Shown: piece by piece, positions 35,870-48,245 of the stretch | How positions within the stretch are numbered: position 1 is the first letter of the stretch | How the letters are laid out: every line of letters begins with the position of its first letter | From: Elymus sibiricus | Taxonomy: Eukaryota; Streptophyta; Magnoliopsida; Poales; Poaceae | Direction of reading: 5' to 3' | NCBI GenBank assembly: GCA_039707655.1 | Contig: CM077676.1 | Location: 377,274,114 to 377,338,113, forward strand | DNA: 64,000 nt | The notes under the pieces: generated by a model | Seen by the model: the letters and a program-made list of their open reading frames with translations, nothing else | The model's database searches: none | What the model was told of the DNA's origin: nothing | Program-made: the position numbers and the translations under genes

Positions 35870-36478
35870 CAGGTCATTACGCCGCACACGGTCTGTAAAG
35901 CAGAACATGTGTGATATACCTCGTAATCCGACATGTTTCATAGAGAGAAAACGTGTGCGACCATGCACACAATTCCCGTTTGCCAAGCGTGTGTGATGTC
36001 AGACAATATCACAAACGGTGCGACCAAACGAAATGTTTGTGATAGTCACCCTATCCTACACGCTTTACAATCATGAACTGTTTCTTATGTCATACGCATC
36101 GTAAACGTTTCACCACAGAATAGCGTGTGCGATAGTTATCTCGTCCGACACTGGTACGACAGTCGGACATTTCGTAAACCCATACGACACACGTACGATG
36201 CTTATATCGTCTAGCACACACGAGTAGCAAGGATGGAGCGTTTGGGATATTCGATATATCACAAACAGTTGTGTGACGACTAGCGTTTGGGAAAGATGCG
36301 GGCATCGCATACGTTTTAGTTCTGCGAAACGTATGCGTGCCTGCTCCCTATCGCTGACGGTTTCTGGGTCGTGTGGGAAGGACCCCCCCCTATCGCACAC
36401 ACAGGCAAGGCGACGGTTTGAAACTCTGTCGCGGAAAGGGGGTAAAAACCGTTTGTATAGCACGTCGCTGCACCAATG
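35870..36478. repeat. CACTA-2 right subterminal region
   Basis: Multiple GTGTGCGAT and related GTGTGYGA motifs occur in both orientations, without the regular 83 bp spacing of the left end. A short inverted repeat around GCATACGTTT lies at about 36306-36334. 35677-35869 before it is AT-rich gene 3' flank with nothing else recognisable. Confidence 0.75.
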
Positions 36479-36706
36479 GGATGCACTAAGAGCTATAAGT
36501 GTATGAAAGCTCAACGGAAACTAAGTGGGTGTGCATCCAACTTGCTTGCTCATGAAGACCTCGGGCATTTGAGGAAGCCCATCATCAGAATATACAAGCC
36601 AAGTTCATGAAAAATTCCCACTAGTATATGAAAGTGATAACTCAGGAGACTCTCTATATGAAGAACATGGTGCTACTCTGAAGCACAAGTGTGGAAAAAG
36701 GATAAT

Positions 36707-36805
36707 AACATTGCCCCTTCTCTCTTTATCTCTCTTTTTTCTTTTTTCCCTTTTTTCTTTTTTTCTCTTTTTTTATTGGGCTCTTTTTGGCCTTTTTTTA
36801 TTTTA
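36707..36805. repeat. Polypyrimidine tract in E2
   Basis: About 100 bases almost entirely of C and T (purine-rich on the minus, coding-sense strand of E2). It is low-complexity and belongs to the non-coding interior of E2. Confidence 0.85.
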
Positions 36806-37215
36806 TTTTTCGTCCGGAGTCTCATCCCGACTTGTGGGGGAATCATAGTCTCCATCATCCTTTCCTCACTGGGACAATTCTCTAATAATGATGATCATCA
36901 CTTTATTTACTTACAACTCGATAACTGAAGCAATATGACTCTATATGAATGCCTCTGGCAGTGTACCAGGATGTGCAATGATCTAGCGTAACATGTATAA
37001 TAATGATGAACGGTGGTTGTGCCACAAATATCATGTCAGCTCTATATGATCATGCAAAGCAATATGATGATGAACACACAAGTCATGAGACGGAATGGTG
37101 GAAGTTGCATGGCAATATATCTCGGAATGGCTATGGAAATGCCATAATAGGTAGGTATGGTGGTTGTTTTGAGGAAGATATAAGGAGGCTTATGTGTGAT
37201 AGAGCGTATCAAATC

Positions 37216-39257
37216 TATAGGAGATATGCCCTAGAGGCAAAGATAATAGTTATTTTGTATCTCCAAGTTTGTAATGAATGTTTATGTTCCATGCTATAAC
37301 TGCAATGATTCTCGAGTCTACAATAACCACGAGGCTCGGAGGGAAACTCATGTGCACGTGTGGTATATTAAAAACGGAAAAATGTATTCCTAGTCATGCC
37401 TCTAAGACTAGCTCAAGTATTGCATGATGATCTTGTTTTCCTGATCATGGGCATGACCATGCCGGCAATTTTGAGGGCACAATGTTAGAAGAACATTTGT
37501 GTTGAATCGACCCGAATTGATGTTATGCTATGAGATCCAGCCGTTAACGTTTGCATAATTCCTTAGACCATGAGAGTATCGAGTTCCTTCGTACTTGCTT
37601 CATGAACTTTGGGGTTTGTTAAACGTCATCTGTAACAGGGTGGCTATTATGATGGCTTACGGGTTCATGGAAAAGTATGACAAGTAACTTGATAGCTCAA
37701 GATTGGGATTTGCTCCTCTGACGATGCAGAGATATTCTTAGGGCCCTCTCGGTGTTACGGTATCCATCATCGTCCGGCCAGACACAATGTGATTTGATCA
37801 CAGGGATGCCGGAACGCGAAAACGAGAGAAGAGAAAAAACCCGGTAATGAGGTAACTGGCATAGTGGACAAATTGTTGATCCACGGGGATGACGATAAGT
37901 CTCACCTCGGGTGTTTGTAACATATCGCGACGCAATAGGAATAGCACACGACAAACTACAGGTTATCTCGAATATTCATTCGTGTGGGTATAGGGATCAA
38001 TATGGGTGTCCACGGTTCCGCTATTGATCATTGATCAGAAAGTGTTCCGGTCATGTCTATACTTCACCGAACTTACAGGGTCACACGCTTAAGGGTCATC
38101 TATCTACTGAATACTAGACAGGGAGTCTGAGAGCAAGACAACGGAAAAGTTCCGGAGAGAACACCGGAAAAGTTTCGGTAAAACTGAAAAGTTGTTTCGG
38201 AGTAAACCATTAAGCCAAAAAGGTTTTGGCAAGCGCCAGGAACTTTTGGAGGGTGCCAAAACTATTCTGGGAACTTCTGAAATTTTTTCGGAGAAAAAAC
38301 CCGGAAATGTTCCGGAGCTGCCAGAACCGCTTTGGTTGCTTTTCGCTGATGAAAATCATTGATCTGAAAATGTTTTGGAATGCGTCCAGAATTATTTTAG
38401 TGGGTACTGGAAATCTTCTAGGCCCACAGAAATATTTTCGGTTTTAACGGACGCAAAAAAATGTTTTCGTGAATAGTGAAAAGCACTTTATGGTTGCTTT
38501 TTGGAAAGCCACTTTTTTGGGCTTTTCCCCAAAAGATCTAGGGGATAACATGGATGGATGGGAACCCCTTTTGGGGGGGGGGGCCCAAGTGGTGGCCGGC
38601 CAAGATGGAACTCCTCCATGGAGCTCCACTTGCCTTCCCTTTATGCCCTTATGGAGGATCCATGTGATGGGTTTTCTGGGTTTTTCAAGTGCCACCCTAC
38701 CCCTTGGTTTTCCTATAAATAGAGGTGGAGAGGAGCACTCCCCACTCACTCAAATCTCTCATACAAATGCCATGCATGATCTGGCTATCTCTCTCCCTCC
38801 CATCGAAATAGTTTCGTAGAGCCAAAAGGTTGTCTGGGTTCCGGTGGGAACTAGTTCTGGACGGCGAAGTCCTGCCAGATAGCTGACACCGTATGTGTGC
38901 AACCCCGTAGAGAGGTCGTAGGTTCGATCTTTTACCCGAGGGGTTGTTCGAGGGTCCTCCCGAGGGGCTGTTCGAGGGTCCTCCCGAAGGGCTGTCCGAG
39001 ATACCGTCCGAGTTCGAGGGTCCTGCCGAAGGGTTGTCCGAGGGACCGTCCGAGGAGCAGTCGAGGGAGTACATCCTCACGGTTGGGAGGTTGTAAATCC
39101 TAGCTGCGGGGATCTACACCGACGATCTACATCGACTCTACTTCTGTTGCGCTACGAGTCAGTATTGATCAGATCAAACCTTGTATGCATCTCCATAGTG
39201 ATCCTGGGCATGCTCGCAGTACCGGAAATTTTTGTTTTCTGTCGTGTTACTGCAACA
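37216..39257 (+). repeat. 5' LTR of the copia element
   Basis: It begins TATAGGAGATATGCCC (second base mutated; the 3' LTR has TGTAGGAG) and ends GTTACTGCAACA. A TATA box lies at 38714-38721 (TATAAATA). A short GGGTCCTCCCGA-type repeat lies at about 38938-39055. Confidence 0.93.
38714..38721 (+). promoter_or_regulatory. LTR TATA box (5' LTR)
   Basis: TATAAATA followed by a purine-rich stretch, at the same place in the 3' LTR (46143-46150). It is the likely core promoter for the retroelement transcript. Confidence 0.7.
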
Positions 39258-40637
39258 GTGGCATCATGAGCCGTGCTATGCGTAGATGCGGGTTATGATC
39301 TAGAATACATAGAGATGTATGGGTATTGCATAATATAATTTTGTAGTAGATGAGATCTATTGTTGAAAATTATTTTTGCGGGTAGCAGATGAAATCTATT
39401 ACCCGATGTTCTTGTTGCTTCCCTAGAATTTGTGTATTTCTGATCTTGAAACGGCATGGTGGAATTTCACAAAGTTCTGGCAATCCGCGATCCTGTTTGA
39501 TCAACGAAGTGCTATCAGTTCTTTGGGTTCCACCATAGTTAAAAGAAAGATGAAATTTCACAGACTAAAGGGCAATGCAGATATGATCTGCATGGGGGTC
39601 ATGCATATGACAAAGTTGAGTATGGGGTTCGAGATTTTATTATCTCGTGCTTCATACACCCTGCAAAGTTAATCTAGCGACTTGAATAATCATACTTGAT
39701 GATGAATGTTGGTAGCTGCTGTTTAAGTCAAAACCTTAGAAGCCACGTAAAATAAAATTTTGCATAAACCGATTAGAGGCGTCTAACTTGGTTTTGCGGG
39801 ATGACATGTGATGTGGTATAGCAGTTATCATATTAATTTGATTATGTATGAGATGACTATATGATGTAAATTAATTAACATGACCTGCGTGTCATGATTC
39901 GGCATGATGGCTCGAGCCATATGATTGTCACTTTAATGACCTACGTGTCAACCTTATGTAATGCACTTATTTTATTAGTTATAGAGATAGCAATATTATC
40001 TGGTGCATCGACAAGGTGGTGGCAATCTTCGCGAAGGTGAACACCGACGCACTACCGAAGACGAAGAAATTAAAGACTTCTCCGTCAGAAAGGGCTATAC
40101 CATATCATGCTATTATGAATTGCCTGAGATGTTTATCCCTTTTGATGCACCCTTCTTGATTGCGCGGTAGTCACTTTTTATTAGGGTAGTCTCTCACTTA
40201 AAAATATCAAGTAGTTAGTGTTCTCCCAAGTGTAGCACCATCACGGCACCTATATCTTCGAGGTATCACGTGGATACATGGGTACAAATGATTAGAGAAG
40301 TGTGAGGCGGGTGAGTTGAGACCTCACAGCAAGATCACTTGGTTGTCCTGACATTCCGGAGGATCGTCCTGAGCTCGGAACACGCCCATCGAAAGATGAA
40401 CAAGAGTCACATAGAGATGTGATTGGCAAGTTGGCCTACCAATTGAAATTCTCGTCACTTGAGATGAATACATCCTTGGCGTTGAATTGAAATATGGGTC
40501 TTGAATCACTCACAATCAATTATGAGAGATATTGATTTGAGTGGGAGCGCACCTTAGAATAAAATTGTTTATTCACTAGTGCAAATTTATTATAAACAAA
40601 GTCTAAGTGAAAACTTGTGTTTACCGTTGTAGATCAC
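39258..40637 (+). other. Copia primer binding site and untranslated leader
   Basis: GTGGCATCATGAGCC directly after the LTR is a degenerate form of the usual copia site TGGTATCAGAGC, which pairs with initiator methionine tRNA. The following 1.36 kb leader has no convincing gene; short frames here are not supported. It contains the gag start at 40638. Confidence 0.75.
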
Positions 40638-41849
40638 ATGGCTCGCAACTCCACGTTCAGCTTAGGCCCGATGTTAGAGAGAGAGAAGTTAGCTGCAACT
40701 GGAAACAACTATGCGGACTTGTTCCTTACCCTGAGGATTGTCCTCAGGAGTGCAAAGAAAGTGTATGTGCTTGACACGGCTCTTCTAGCTAAACCGGCGG
40801 AAACTGCACCGGAAGATGAACAAAATGTCTGGACCACTAAGGATGATGACTGCAATTTAGTGCGGTGCCTCATGCTACCTTGCATGAGTCCAGAGCTTCA
40901 AAAACGTTTTGAATTCCATAACGCCCGAGATATGATCCGGGAATTGGATGCTCTGTACAAGCAAAATGCACGGTCCGAACGTTATGATGTAACAAAGACC
41001 ATGATGGAGTGCAAGATGGCTGAGGGAAGTTCAGTTGGCGAGCACGTGGTCAATATGATTGGCTACGTTAAAAGGCTTAAAACCCTGGAATTTCCAATTC
41101 CACTAGCCCATATGATGGACGTGTTGCTTGCTTCACTCCCCCCGTCTTACGATGGTTTTATCATGAACTACAACATGAATGGGATGGAGAAGACACCAAA
41201 CGAGGTGCTCGCCATGCTGAAAACTGCGGAAGGAGGACTGCGGAAAAATCGCAAGCAAGTGTTGCTTGTGAATAAAACCGCCAATTTCAAAAAGAAAGGC
41301 AAGTCCAAGAAGGGCAAGTGCGCCGGTAAGACCGGCTCCCAAAGCAACTCTAAGGGCGGAGCCAAGACTGAAACTGAGTGCTTCTACTGCAAGGGCACCG
41401 GACACTGGAAGAGGAACTGCAAGAAGTACCTGGCAGATAAGAAGAAAGGTATAACTGTTATACAGGTTAATGTCATTGACGTTTTGCTTGCTAGCGAAAA
41501 TTCTAAGTCTTGGGTATTTGATACCAGATCGGTTGCTCACATTTGCAACTCGATACAGGGACTTCAGAAGGTGCGCAAACTAGCAAAGAATGAAGTCGTG
41601 ATGCGCGTCGGGAATGGCGCTGGGATCGCCGCTCAAGCCGTCGGCATTATGCCTCTACGTCTCCCTTCAGGATTTACCTTAGAACTAAGTAACTGTTATT
41701 TTGTTCCGGCATTGTGTAGAAACATTATCTCTGGATCATGTTTAGTACACGATGGGTACTCCTACAAGTCTGAGAACAATGGTTGTTCACTTTATTGTAA
41801 GGATATGTTTTATGGATTTGCACCCATTGTTGGGGCCTTTTCATACTAA
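40638..41849 (+). pseudogene. Copia gag and protease
   Basis: The frame is open from 40617, but the first ATG (MARNSTFSLG) is at 40638. The gag part carries the copia gag domain (LPPSYDGF near its end) and a zinc knuckle, CFYCKGTGHWKRNC, that packages RNA. The protease region follows with WVFDTRSVAHICN. The catalytic motif should be Asp-Thr-Gly and is Asp-Thr-Arg here, so the protease is probably dead. An extra base near 41832 shifts the frame, ending this segment at 41849; integrase continues in another frame. Confidence 0.92.
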
Positions 41850-41878
41850 ATCTTGAATGTGAAAATGATGTCTTTAAC

Positions 41879-42966
41879 GTGAATGCTAAATGCCTTAAGA
41901 AGGCTGATGCCACCACCACATACTTGTGGCATTGTCGCCTTGGCCACATCGGAAAGAAACGCATGCAAAGACTCCATAAAGATGGAGTTTTACCGTCTTT
42001 TGATTTTGAATCATTTGACACATCTGAAGCTTGCCTGATGGGGAAAATGACCAAGACACCGTTCATGGGTCATCCTGAATGGGCGGGCGAATTATTGGAA
42101 ATAATACATAGTGATGTATGTGGTCCAATGAGCACAACTGCACGGGATGGGTATTTCTACTTCGTGACTTTTACTGACGATTTAAGTAGGTATGGATATA
42201 TCTACTTGATGAAGCATAAGTCGGAAACCTTTGAAAAGTTCAAAGAATTTCAGAATGAGGTAGAAAATCATCGTAACAAAAGGATTAAGTTTTTGCGATC
42301 AGATCGCGGGGGCGAATATCTTAGTCATGAGTTTAGCCAACATCTGAGTGACCGTGGAATCATTTCACAGCTTACGCCTCCCGGAACTCCACAGCGAAAA
42401 GAAGTGTCGGAACGATGTAACCAAACCCTGTTAGACATGGTAAGGTCGATGATGTCTCTTACAGATCTGTCGATATCCTTTTGGGGTCACGCACTACTCA
42501 CTGCCGCTTATACATTAAACAGAGTACCGTCTAAGTCTGTTGAGACGACACCACATGAGATGTGGCATGGGAAGATACCTAGTGTGTCGCATCTCAAAAT
42601 TTGGGGTTGTGAGGCATACGTAAAGCGTTTACAGCCAAGCAAACTCGATCCCAGATCAGACAAATGTTACTTTGTAGGTTATCCCAATAACACCATTGGG
42701 TATTCTTTCTACCACCAGTCCGAGAACAAAGTGTTTGTTGCAAAGGTCGGACACTTTCTCGAGAAAGAGTTTCTCGCCAAAGTAATGAGTGGGAGGACAG
42801 TACAACTGGATGAGATTAGTGAATCTTCGACAACTGTTGATATGGCTAAGGAACCGGAAGAAATTCCGCAAATTATCCCTACAACGAGCCGGAAGTTGTC
42901 GCATGTGATGTGGAAACTTCAGACAAGTTTGTAACTGAACCACGCAGATCAGGTAGGGCTATCTAG
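41879..42966 (+). pseudogene. Copia integrase
   Basis: The frame opens with the pre-integrase zinc-binding part (HCRLGHIGKKRM). The catalytic core has all three acidic residues: Asp in IIHSDVCGP (about 42110), Asp in FLRSDRGGEY (about 42302) and Glu in EVSERCNQ (about 42408). It inserts retroelement cDNA into the host genome. The usual NG before the Glu is changed to KE. A frameshift near 42885 leads to a stop at 42932; the other frame runs to a TAG at 42964-42966 just before the reverse transcriptase segment. Confidence 0.92.
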
Positions 42967-42996
42967 CCACCTGAGTGGTTTCATAATGAAATCTTC

Positions 42997-44547
42997 ATGC
43001 TTGAAGACGATGAACATGCGCACTACAAGGAAGCGATGGCGGGGCCCAGCTCAAGGGAATGGCACAAAGCCATGAAATCCGAAATGGAATCCATGTATGA
43101 AAACCAAGTTTGGAACTTGGAAGAACTTCCAGAAGGCGTTAAGCCCATTGGTTGTAAATGGATTTTCAAAAGAAAGACAGACGCGGATGGTAACATTACT
43201 ATACATAAAGCTAGACTTGTCGCAAAAGGGTTCACGCAAGTTCCAGGAGTGGACTACGACGAGACTTTCTCGCCTGTAGCTATGCTTAAGTCTGTACGGA
43301 TATTACTAGCAATTGCTGCTTATTTCAATTATGAAATATGGCAGATGGACGTCAAAACGGCTTTCCTAAATGGAAATCTCAAAGAAGATGTATACATGAT
43401 ACAGCCTGAAGGTTTTGTCGTTCATAAGGATGCTGGAAAGGTATGCAAACTTCAGAAGGCCATTTATGGTCTGAAGCAAGCATCAAGGAGCTGGAACATT
43501 CGTTTTATTGAAGTAGTCAAAGAGTTTGGCTTCATCAGAAATGACGAAGAATCTTGTGTTTACAAGAAGTTTAGTGGGAGCGCAAAAGCATTTCTAATCT
43601 TGTATGTGGATGACATATTGTTGATTGGAAATGACGTGAATTTTCTTAGCGAAATAAAAGGCTCATTGAAGAAGAGTTTTTCAATGAAGGACTTAGGCGA
43701 AGCGGCATACGTATTGGGCATCAGAATCTATAGAGATAGATCAAAACGCCTAATAGCGCTTAGCCAAAGCACATACATTGACAAGGTATTAAAAAGGTTT
43801 AATATGGAGAATGCCAAGAAAGGCCAACTCCCCATGTCACCTGGCACAGTGCTTTGCAAGAATCAGTGTCCTCGGACTCTCGATGAGCGAGTACAAATGA
43901 ATGATGTTCCATATGCTTCGGCAGTTGGTTCTATTATGTATGCCATGCTACGTACAAGACCGGATGTCTCCTATGCGCTAAGTGTTAGCAGCAGGTACCA
44001 AAGTGATCCAGGATTGGAACACTGGGCCGCAGTCAAAAATATTCTTAAGTACCTCAGAAGGACCAAGGATTTACTCCTTGTGTACGGAGGCGATGAAGAG
44101 CTCATTGTAAGTGGTTACACTGATGCAGGCTTCATGACTGACCCAGATGACTTCAAATCTCAATCAGGCTATGTTTTCATATTGAACGGTGGCGCAGTTG
44201 ACTGGAAAAGTTCCAAACAAAAGACTGTGGCGGATTCTATGACGGAGGCGGAATATGTTGCAGCTTCAGAAGCCTCCAAGGAGACAGTCTGGATCAAGCA
44301 GTTTCTTGAAGACCTTGGTGTGGTTCCAAGTGCACTGGACCCGGTGGAGATCTATTGTGATAATAGTGGCGCCGTGGCTCAGGCTAGGGAGCCATCTTCA
44401 CACCATAAGACAAGACATATTGAACGCAAATATAAACTCAGTCGACATCATGTCGAAGCGGGTTTAGTGAAAGTACGCAAAGTTCACACGGATCTGAACG
44501 TGTCAGACCTGATGACAAAGCCTCTACCACGAGCAAAGCATGAGTAG
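42997..44547 (+). CDS. Copia reverse transcriptase and RNase H
   Basis: This 516-codon segment is uninterrupted. The reverse transcriptase has QMDVKTAFLNG (first catalytic Asp, about residue 118) and YVDD at residues 203-206. RNase H follows, with GYTDAGF, MTEAEYVA and YCDNSGAVA giving the acidic residues. It ends with DLMTKPLPRAKHE, typical of copia. It was originally the end of one polyprotein; the ATG at 42997 is simply the first Met after a TAG. The enzyme copies the RNA into DNA in virus-like particles. Confidence 0.95.
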   Translation: MLEDDEHAHYKEAMAGPSSREWHKAMKSEMESMYENQVWNLEELPEGVKPIGCKWIFKRKTDADGNITIHKARLVAKGFTQVPGVDYDETFSPVAMLKSVRILLAIAAYFNYEIWQMDVKTAFLNGNLKEDVYMIQPEGFVVHKDAGKVCKLQKAIYGLKQASRSWNIRFIEVVKEFGFIRNDEESCVYKKFSGSAKAFLILYVDDILLIGNDVNFLSEIKGSLKKSFSMKDLGEAAYVLGIRIYRDRSKRLIALSQSTYIDKVLKRFNMENAKKGQLPMSPGTVLCKNQCPRTLDERVQMNDVPYASAVGSIMYAMLRTRPDVSYALSVSSRYQSDPGLEHWAAVKNILKYLRRTKDLLLVYGGDEELIVSGYTDAGFMTDPDDFKSQSGYVFILNGGAVDWKSSKQKTVADSMTEAEYVAASEASKETVWIKQFLEDLGVVPSALDPVEIYCDNSGAVAQAREPSSHHKTRHIERKYKLSRHHVEAGLVKVRKVHTDLNVSDLMTKPLPRAKHE

Positions 44548-44615
44548 CACCGGATAGCCATTGGTGTCAGGGAAGCCATGTAACTAGATTATTGACTCTA
44601 GTGCAAGTGGGAGTG

Positions 44616-46649
44616 TGTAGGAGATATGCCCTAGAGGCAATGATAATAGTTATTTTGTATCTCCAAGTTTGTAATGAATGTTTATGTTCCATGCTATAAC
44701 TGCAATGATTCTCGAGTCTACAATAACCACGAGGCTCGGAGGGAAACTCATGTGCACGTGTGGTATATTAAAAACGAAAAAATGTACTCCTAGTCATGCC
44801 TCTAAGACTAGCTCAAGTATTGCATGATGATCCTGTTTTCCTGATCATGGGCATGACCATGCCGGCAATTTTAAGGGCACAATGTTAGAAGAACATTTGT
44901 GTTGAATCGACCCGAATTGATGTTATGATATGAGATACAGTCGTCACAAGTAAATGGTTAATAACATAGAGAAAGTTAACGTTTGCATAATTCCTTAGAC
45001 CATGAGAGTATCGAGTTCCTTCGTACTTGCTTTGTGAACTTTGGGGTTTGTTAAACGTCATCTGTAACAGGATGGCTATTACGACGGCTTACGGGTTCAC
45101 AAAAAAGTATGAAAAGTAACTTGATAGCTCAAAATTGGGATTTGCTCCTCCGACGATGGAGAGATATTCTTAGGGCCCTCTCGGTGTTACGGTATCCATC
45201 ATCGTCTGGCTAGACACAATGTGATTTGATCACAGGGATGCCGGAACACGGAAACGAGAGAAGAGAACAAAACCGGTAACGAGGTAACTGGCATAGTGGA
45301 CAAATTGTTGATCCACGGGGATGCCGATAAGTCTCACCTCGGGTGTTTGTAACATATCGTGACGCAACAGGAATAGCACACGGCAAACTACAGGTTCGCT
45401 CGAATATTTATTCGTGTGGGTATAGGGATCAATATGGGTGTCCACGGTTCCGCTATTGATCATTGATCGGAAAGTGTTCTGGTCATGTCTATACTTCACC
45501 GAACCTATAGGGTCACATGCTTAAGGGTCATCTATCTGCTGAATACTAGACAAGGAGTCTGAGAGAAAGACAACGGAAAAGTTTCGGAGAGAACACCGGA
45601 AAAGTTTCGGTAAATCTGAAAAGTTGTTTCGGAGTAAACCATTAAGACAAAAAGGTTTTGGCAAGCGCCTGGAACTTTTGGAGGGTGCCAGAACTGTTCT
45701 GGGAACTTCTGAAATTTTTCCGGAGAAAAAACCCGGAAATATTCCGGAGCTGCCGGAACCGCTTTGGTTGCTTTTCGCTGATGAAAATCATTGATCTGAA
45801 AATATTTCGAAACGCGTCCAGAATTATTTTAGTGGGTACTGGAAATGTTCTAGGCCCACAGAAATATTTTCGGTTTTAACGGACGCGGAGAAATGTTTTT
45901 GTGAATAGTGGAAAGCACTTTATGGTTGCTTTTTGGAAAGCCACTTTTTTGGGATTTGCCCCAAAAGATCTAGGGGATGACATGGATGGATGGGAACCCC
46001 TTTTGGGGGGGCCCTAAGTGGTGGCCGGCCAAGATGGAGCTCCTCCATGGAGCTCCACTTGCCTTCCCTTTATGCCCTTATGGAGGATCCATGTGATGGG
46101 TTTTTTGGGTTTTTCAAGTGCCACCCTACCCCTTGGTTTTCCTATAAATAGAGGTGGAGAGGAGCTCTCCCCACTCACTCAAATCTCTCATACAAATGCC
46201 ATGCATGATCTGGCTATCTCTCTCCCTCCCACCGAAATAGTTTCGTAGAGCCGAAAGGTTGTCTGGGTTCCAGTGGGAACTAGTTCTGGACGGCGAAGCC
46301 CTGCCAGATAGCTAACACCGTATGTGTGCAACCCCGTAGAGAGGTCGTAGGTTCGATCTTTTACCCGAGGGGCTGTTCGAGGGTCCTCCCGAAGGGCTGT
46401 CCGAGTTTGAGGGTCCTCCCGAAGGGCTGTCCGAGGGACCGTCCTAGGAGCAGTCGAGGGAGTACATCCTCGCGGTTGGGAGGTTGTAAATCCTAGCTGC
46501 GGGGATCTGCACCGACGATCTACATCGACTCTACTTCCGCTGCGCTACGAGTCGGTAATGATCAGATCAAACCTTGTATGCATCTCCATAGTGATCCTGG
46601 GCGTGCTCACAGTACCGGAAATTTTTGTTTTCTGTCGCGTTACCCTACA
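44616..46649 (+). repeat. 3' LTR of the copia element
   Basis: It begins TGTAGGAGATATGCCC and ends TTACCCTACA, about 2034 bp. It retains a segment near 44946-44977 that the 5' LTR has lost, and has fewer copies of the GC-rich short repeat (46368-46450). TATA box at 46143-46150. Confidence 0.93.
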
Positions 46650-46654
46650 ATATC

Positions 46655-48245
46655 ATGGGGTTTCGATGCACTCGCGAAGTTTGCACCAACTCTCGAGGTG
46701 AGAAAGGGCAATGCACGGTACCGAAGAGGCTAGAAAATTGCGGAAAGGTAGGAGTGCGTATAATCCATGGACTCACATTAGCCGTAAAGAACTCTTATAC
46801 TTATTGTGAAAGCCTATTAGTCCTCAAAGCAAAGTACTACTCGCATGCCCGTAGGGAGGAGGTTGGTAGGAGTTAACCATCGCGCACCCCCGATTATAAC
46901 AGCACTCAAGGATTTCATTTCACACATAAAAATGCTCAAACCTCCCCACCATGCCATGACCAACACTTAGATGAGAAGTTAATAACAAGCTTTAATACCG
47001 ATATTTCTACTAACCAATGATCATGAACCAATATCCTTTCATATTACGACATCAATATTATTAAACCATACATTTCACATTTAGTGATGTACATGAAAGT
47101 TTTTATTATATCCCCCTTGAATACCTATCCTTTTTGGACTAGTCTTATAACACGTGCATATTGCCATTACTATTTATTAGACTCTCAAAAAGATTTAAGT
47201 GAAGCATGAGAGTGCAATTATTTCTACAAAATATAACCACCGCCGTGCTCTAAAAGATATAAGTGAAGCACTAGAGCAACTGCCTAGCTCAAAAGATATA
47301 AGTGAAGCACATAGAGTATTCTAACAAATCACGACAAATGTGTGTCCCTCTCAAAAGGTGTGTCCAGAAAACAATGATTGTGGAAAACTAAAAAGCAAAC
47401 AAAGAAAAGAAAACTATGGCACAAGACGCTCCAAGTAAAACTCATATCATGTGATGAATAAAAATATAGCTCCAAGTAAGTTACCGATGGATTGTAGACG
47501 AAAGAGGTGATGCCATCCGGGGCATCCCCAAGCTTAGACGCTTGGGTCTTCCTTGAATATTACCTTGGGTGCCTTGGGAATCCCCAAGCTTAGGGTCTTG
47601 CCGCTCCTTATTCCTTCATCCATCGTAATCTCACCCAAAACTTGAAAACTTCAGCACACAAAACTCAACAGAAACCTCGTGAGATCTGTTAGTATAATAA
47701 ATCAATCATCCACTTTCGGTACTGTTATAAACTCATTCATAATTGTTCTTGCATAATACCTATTGTATTCTAACTCTTCCATGACTTATTCTCCCCGATA
47801 TAATCCATAGTTTCATTAAAACAAGCACACTATGCAACAAAAACAGAATCTGTCTAAAACAGAACAGTACGCAATGACAGAATATTTATACATACTTTTG
47901 TAACTCCAAAATTTCTGAAAAATTAGGACAAAGTATAAAATTTGTATTCCAATACTGTGTAAAAAATTCAGATTTTTCTGACATTCTAGTACAGAATATA
48001 AATTCCAGAACTGGGCGCAAAACTTTCTGTTTTCAAACAACATCAATTATACTATCATCCAAATCATCCCAAAGGCATTACTTGGCACAAACACTAATTA
48101 AAAGATAAAAACACAATAATTACAGTAGAAAAAATTGTTTGCACACAAAAAGGAAAAAATCAAAAATAAAGATAACTATTGGGTTGTCTCCCAACAAGCT
48201 CTTTCTTTATAGCCATTAAGATAGGCTTCGAGATTTTATCGATGC
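46655..48245 (-). other. Non-coding interior of E2
   Basis: AT-rich sequence homologous in part to E1 (around 57400-58200), with AAAAGATATAAGTGAAGCA repeated three times (about 47200-47310) and GGGGCATCCCCAAGCTT near 47519. I see no coding region. Confidence 0.6.

Larger units (their letters stand above)
27095..36478. mobile_element. CACTA-type element CACTA-2 without visible transposase, carrying two gene-like loci
   Basis: The left end begins CACTACTGCAGGCGACTGCTA. The right end, read inwards on the other strand, begins CATTGGTGCAGCGACGTGCTA, an imperfect terminal repeat with CACTG changed to CATTG. GGA at 27092-27094 and 36479-36481 is a 3 bp target duplication, as expected for CACTA elements. 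Removing the element restores a continuous E2 sequence. Arrays with GTGTGCGAT lie inside both ends. No Transposase_21 motif is visible in the 9.4 kb, so it is likely non-autonomous. It holds a zinc-finger-like gene on the minus strand, a B3-like gene on the plus strand and a large tandem repeat between them. Confidence 0.85.
37216..46649 (+). mobile_element. Full-length Ty1/copia retrotransposon (Angela/BARE-like)
   Basis: Two LTRs of about 2.04 kb flank a complete set of copia domains in the order gag, protease, integrase, reverse transcriptase, RNase H. The 5 bp flanks are AAATC (37211-37215) and ATATC (46650-46654), a target duplication with one change. A degenerate primer site follows the 5' LTR and a purine-rich CAAGTGGGAGTG precedes the 3' LTR. 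The polyprotein is broken by two frameshifts and one stop and has a changed protease motif, so it cannot move on its own. The LTRs differ by scattered substitutions, a 5' LTR deletion of about 32 bp near 37533 and a short repeat of differing length, so the insertion is not recent. Confidence 0.95.

Noticed and set aside
27095..36478. Hidden transposase in CACTA-2
   Set aside because: I looked for Transposase_21 landmarks (STDGMNPF, IDVMH types) on both strands and found none.
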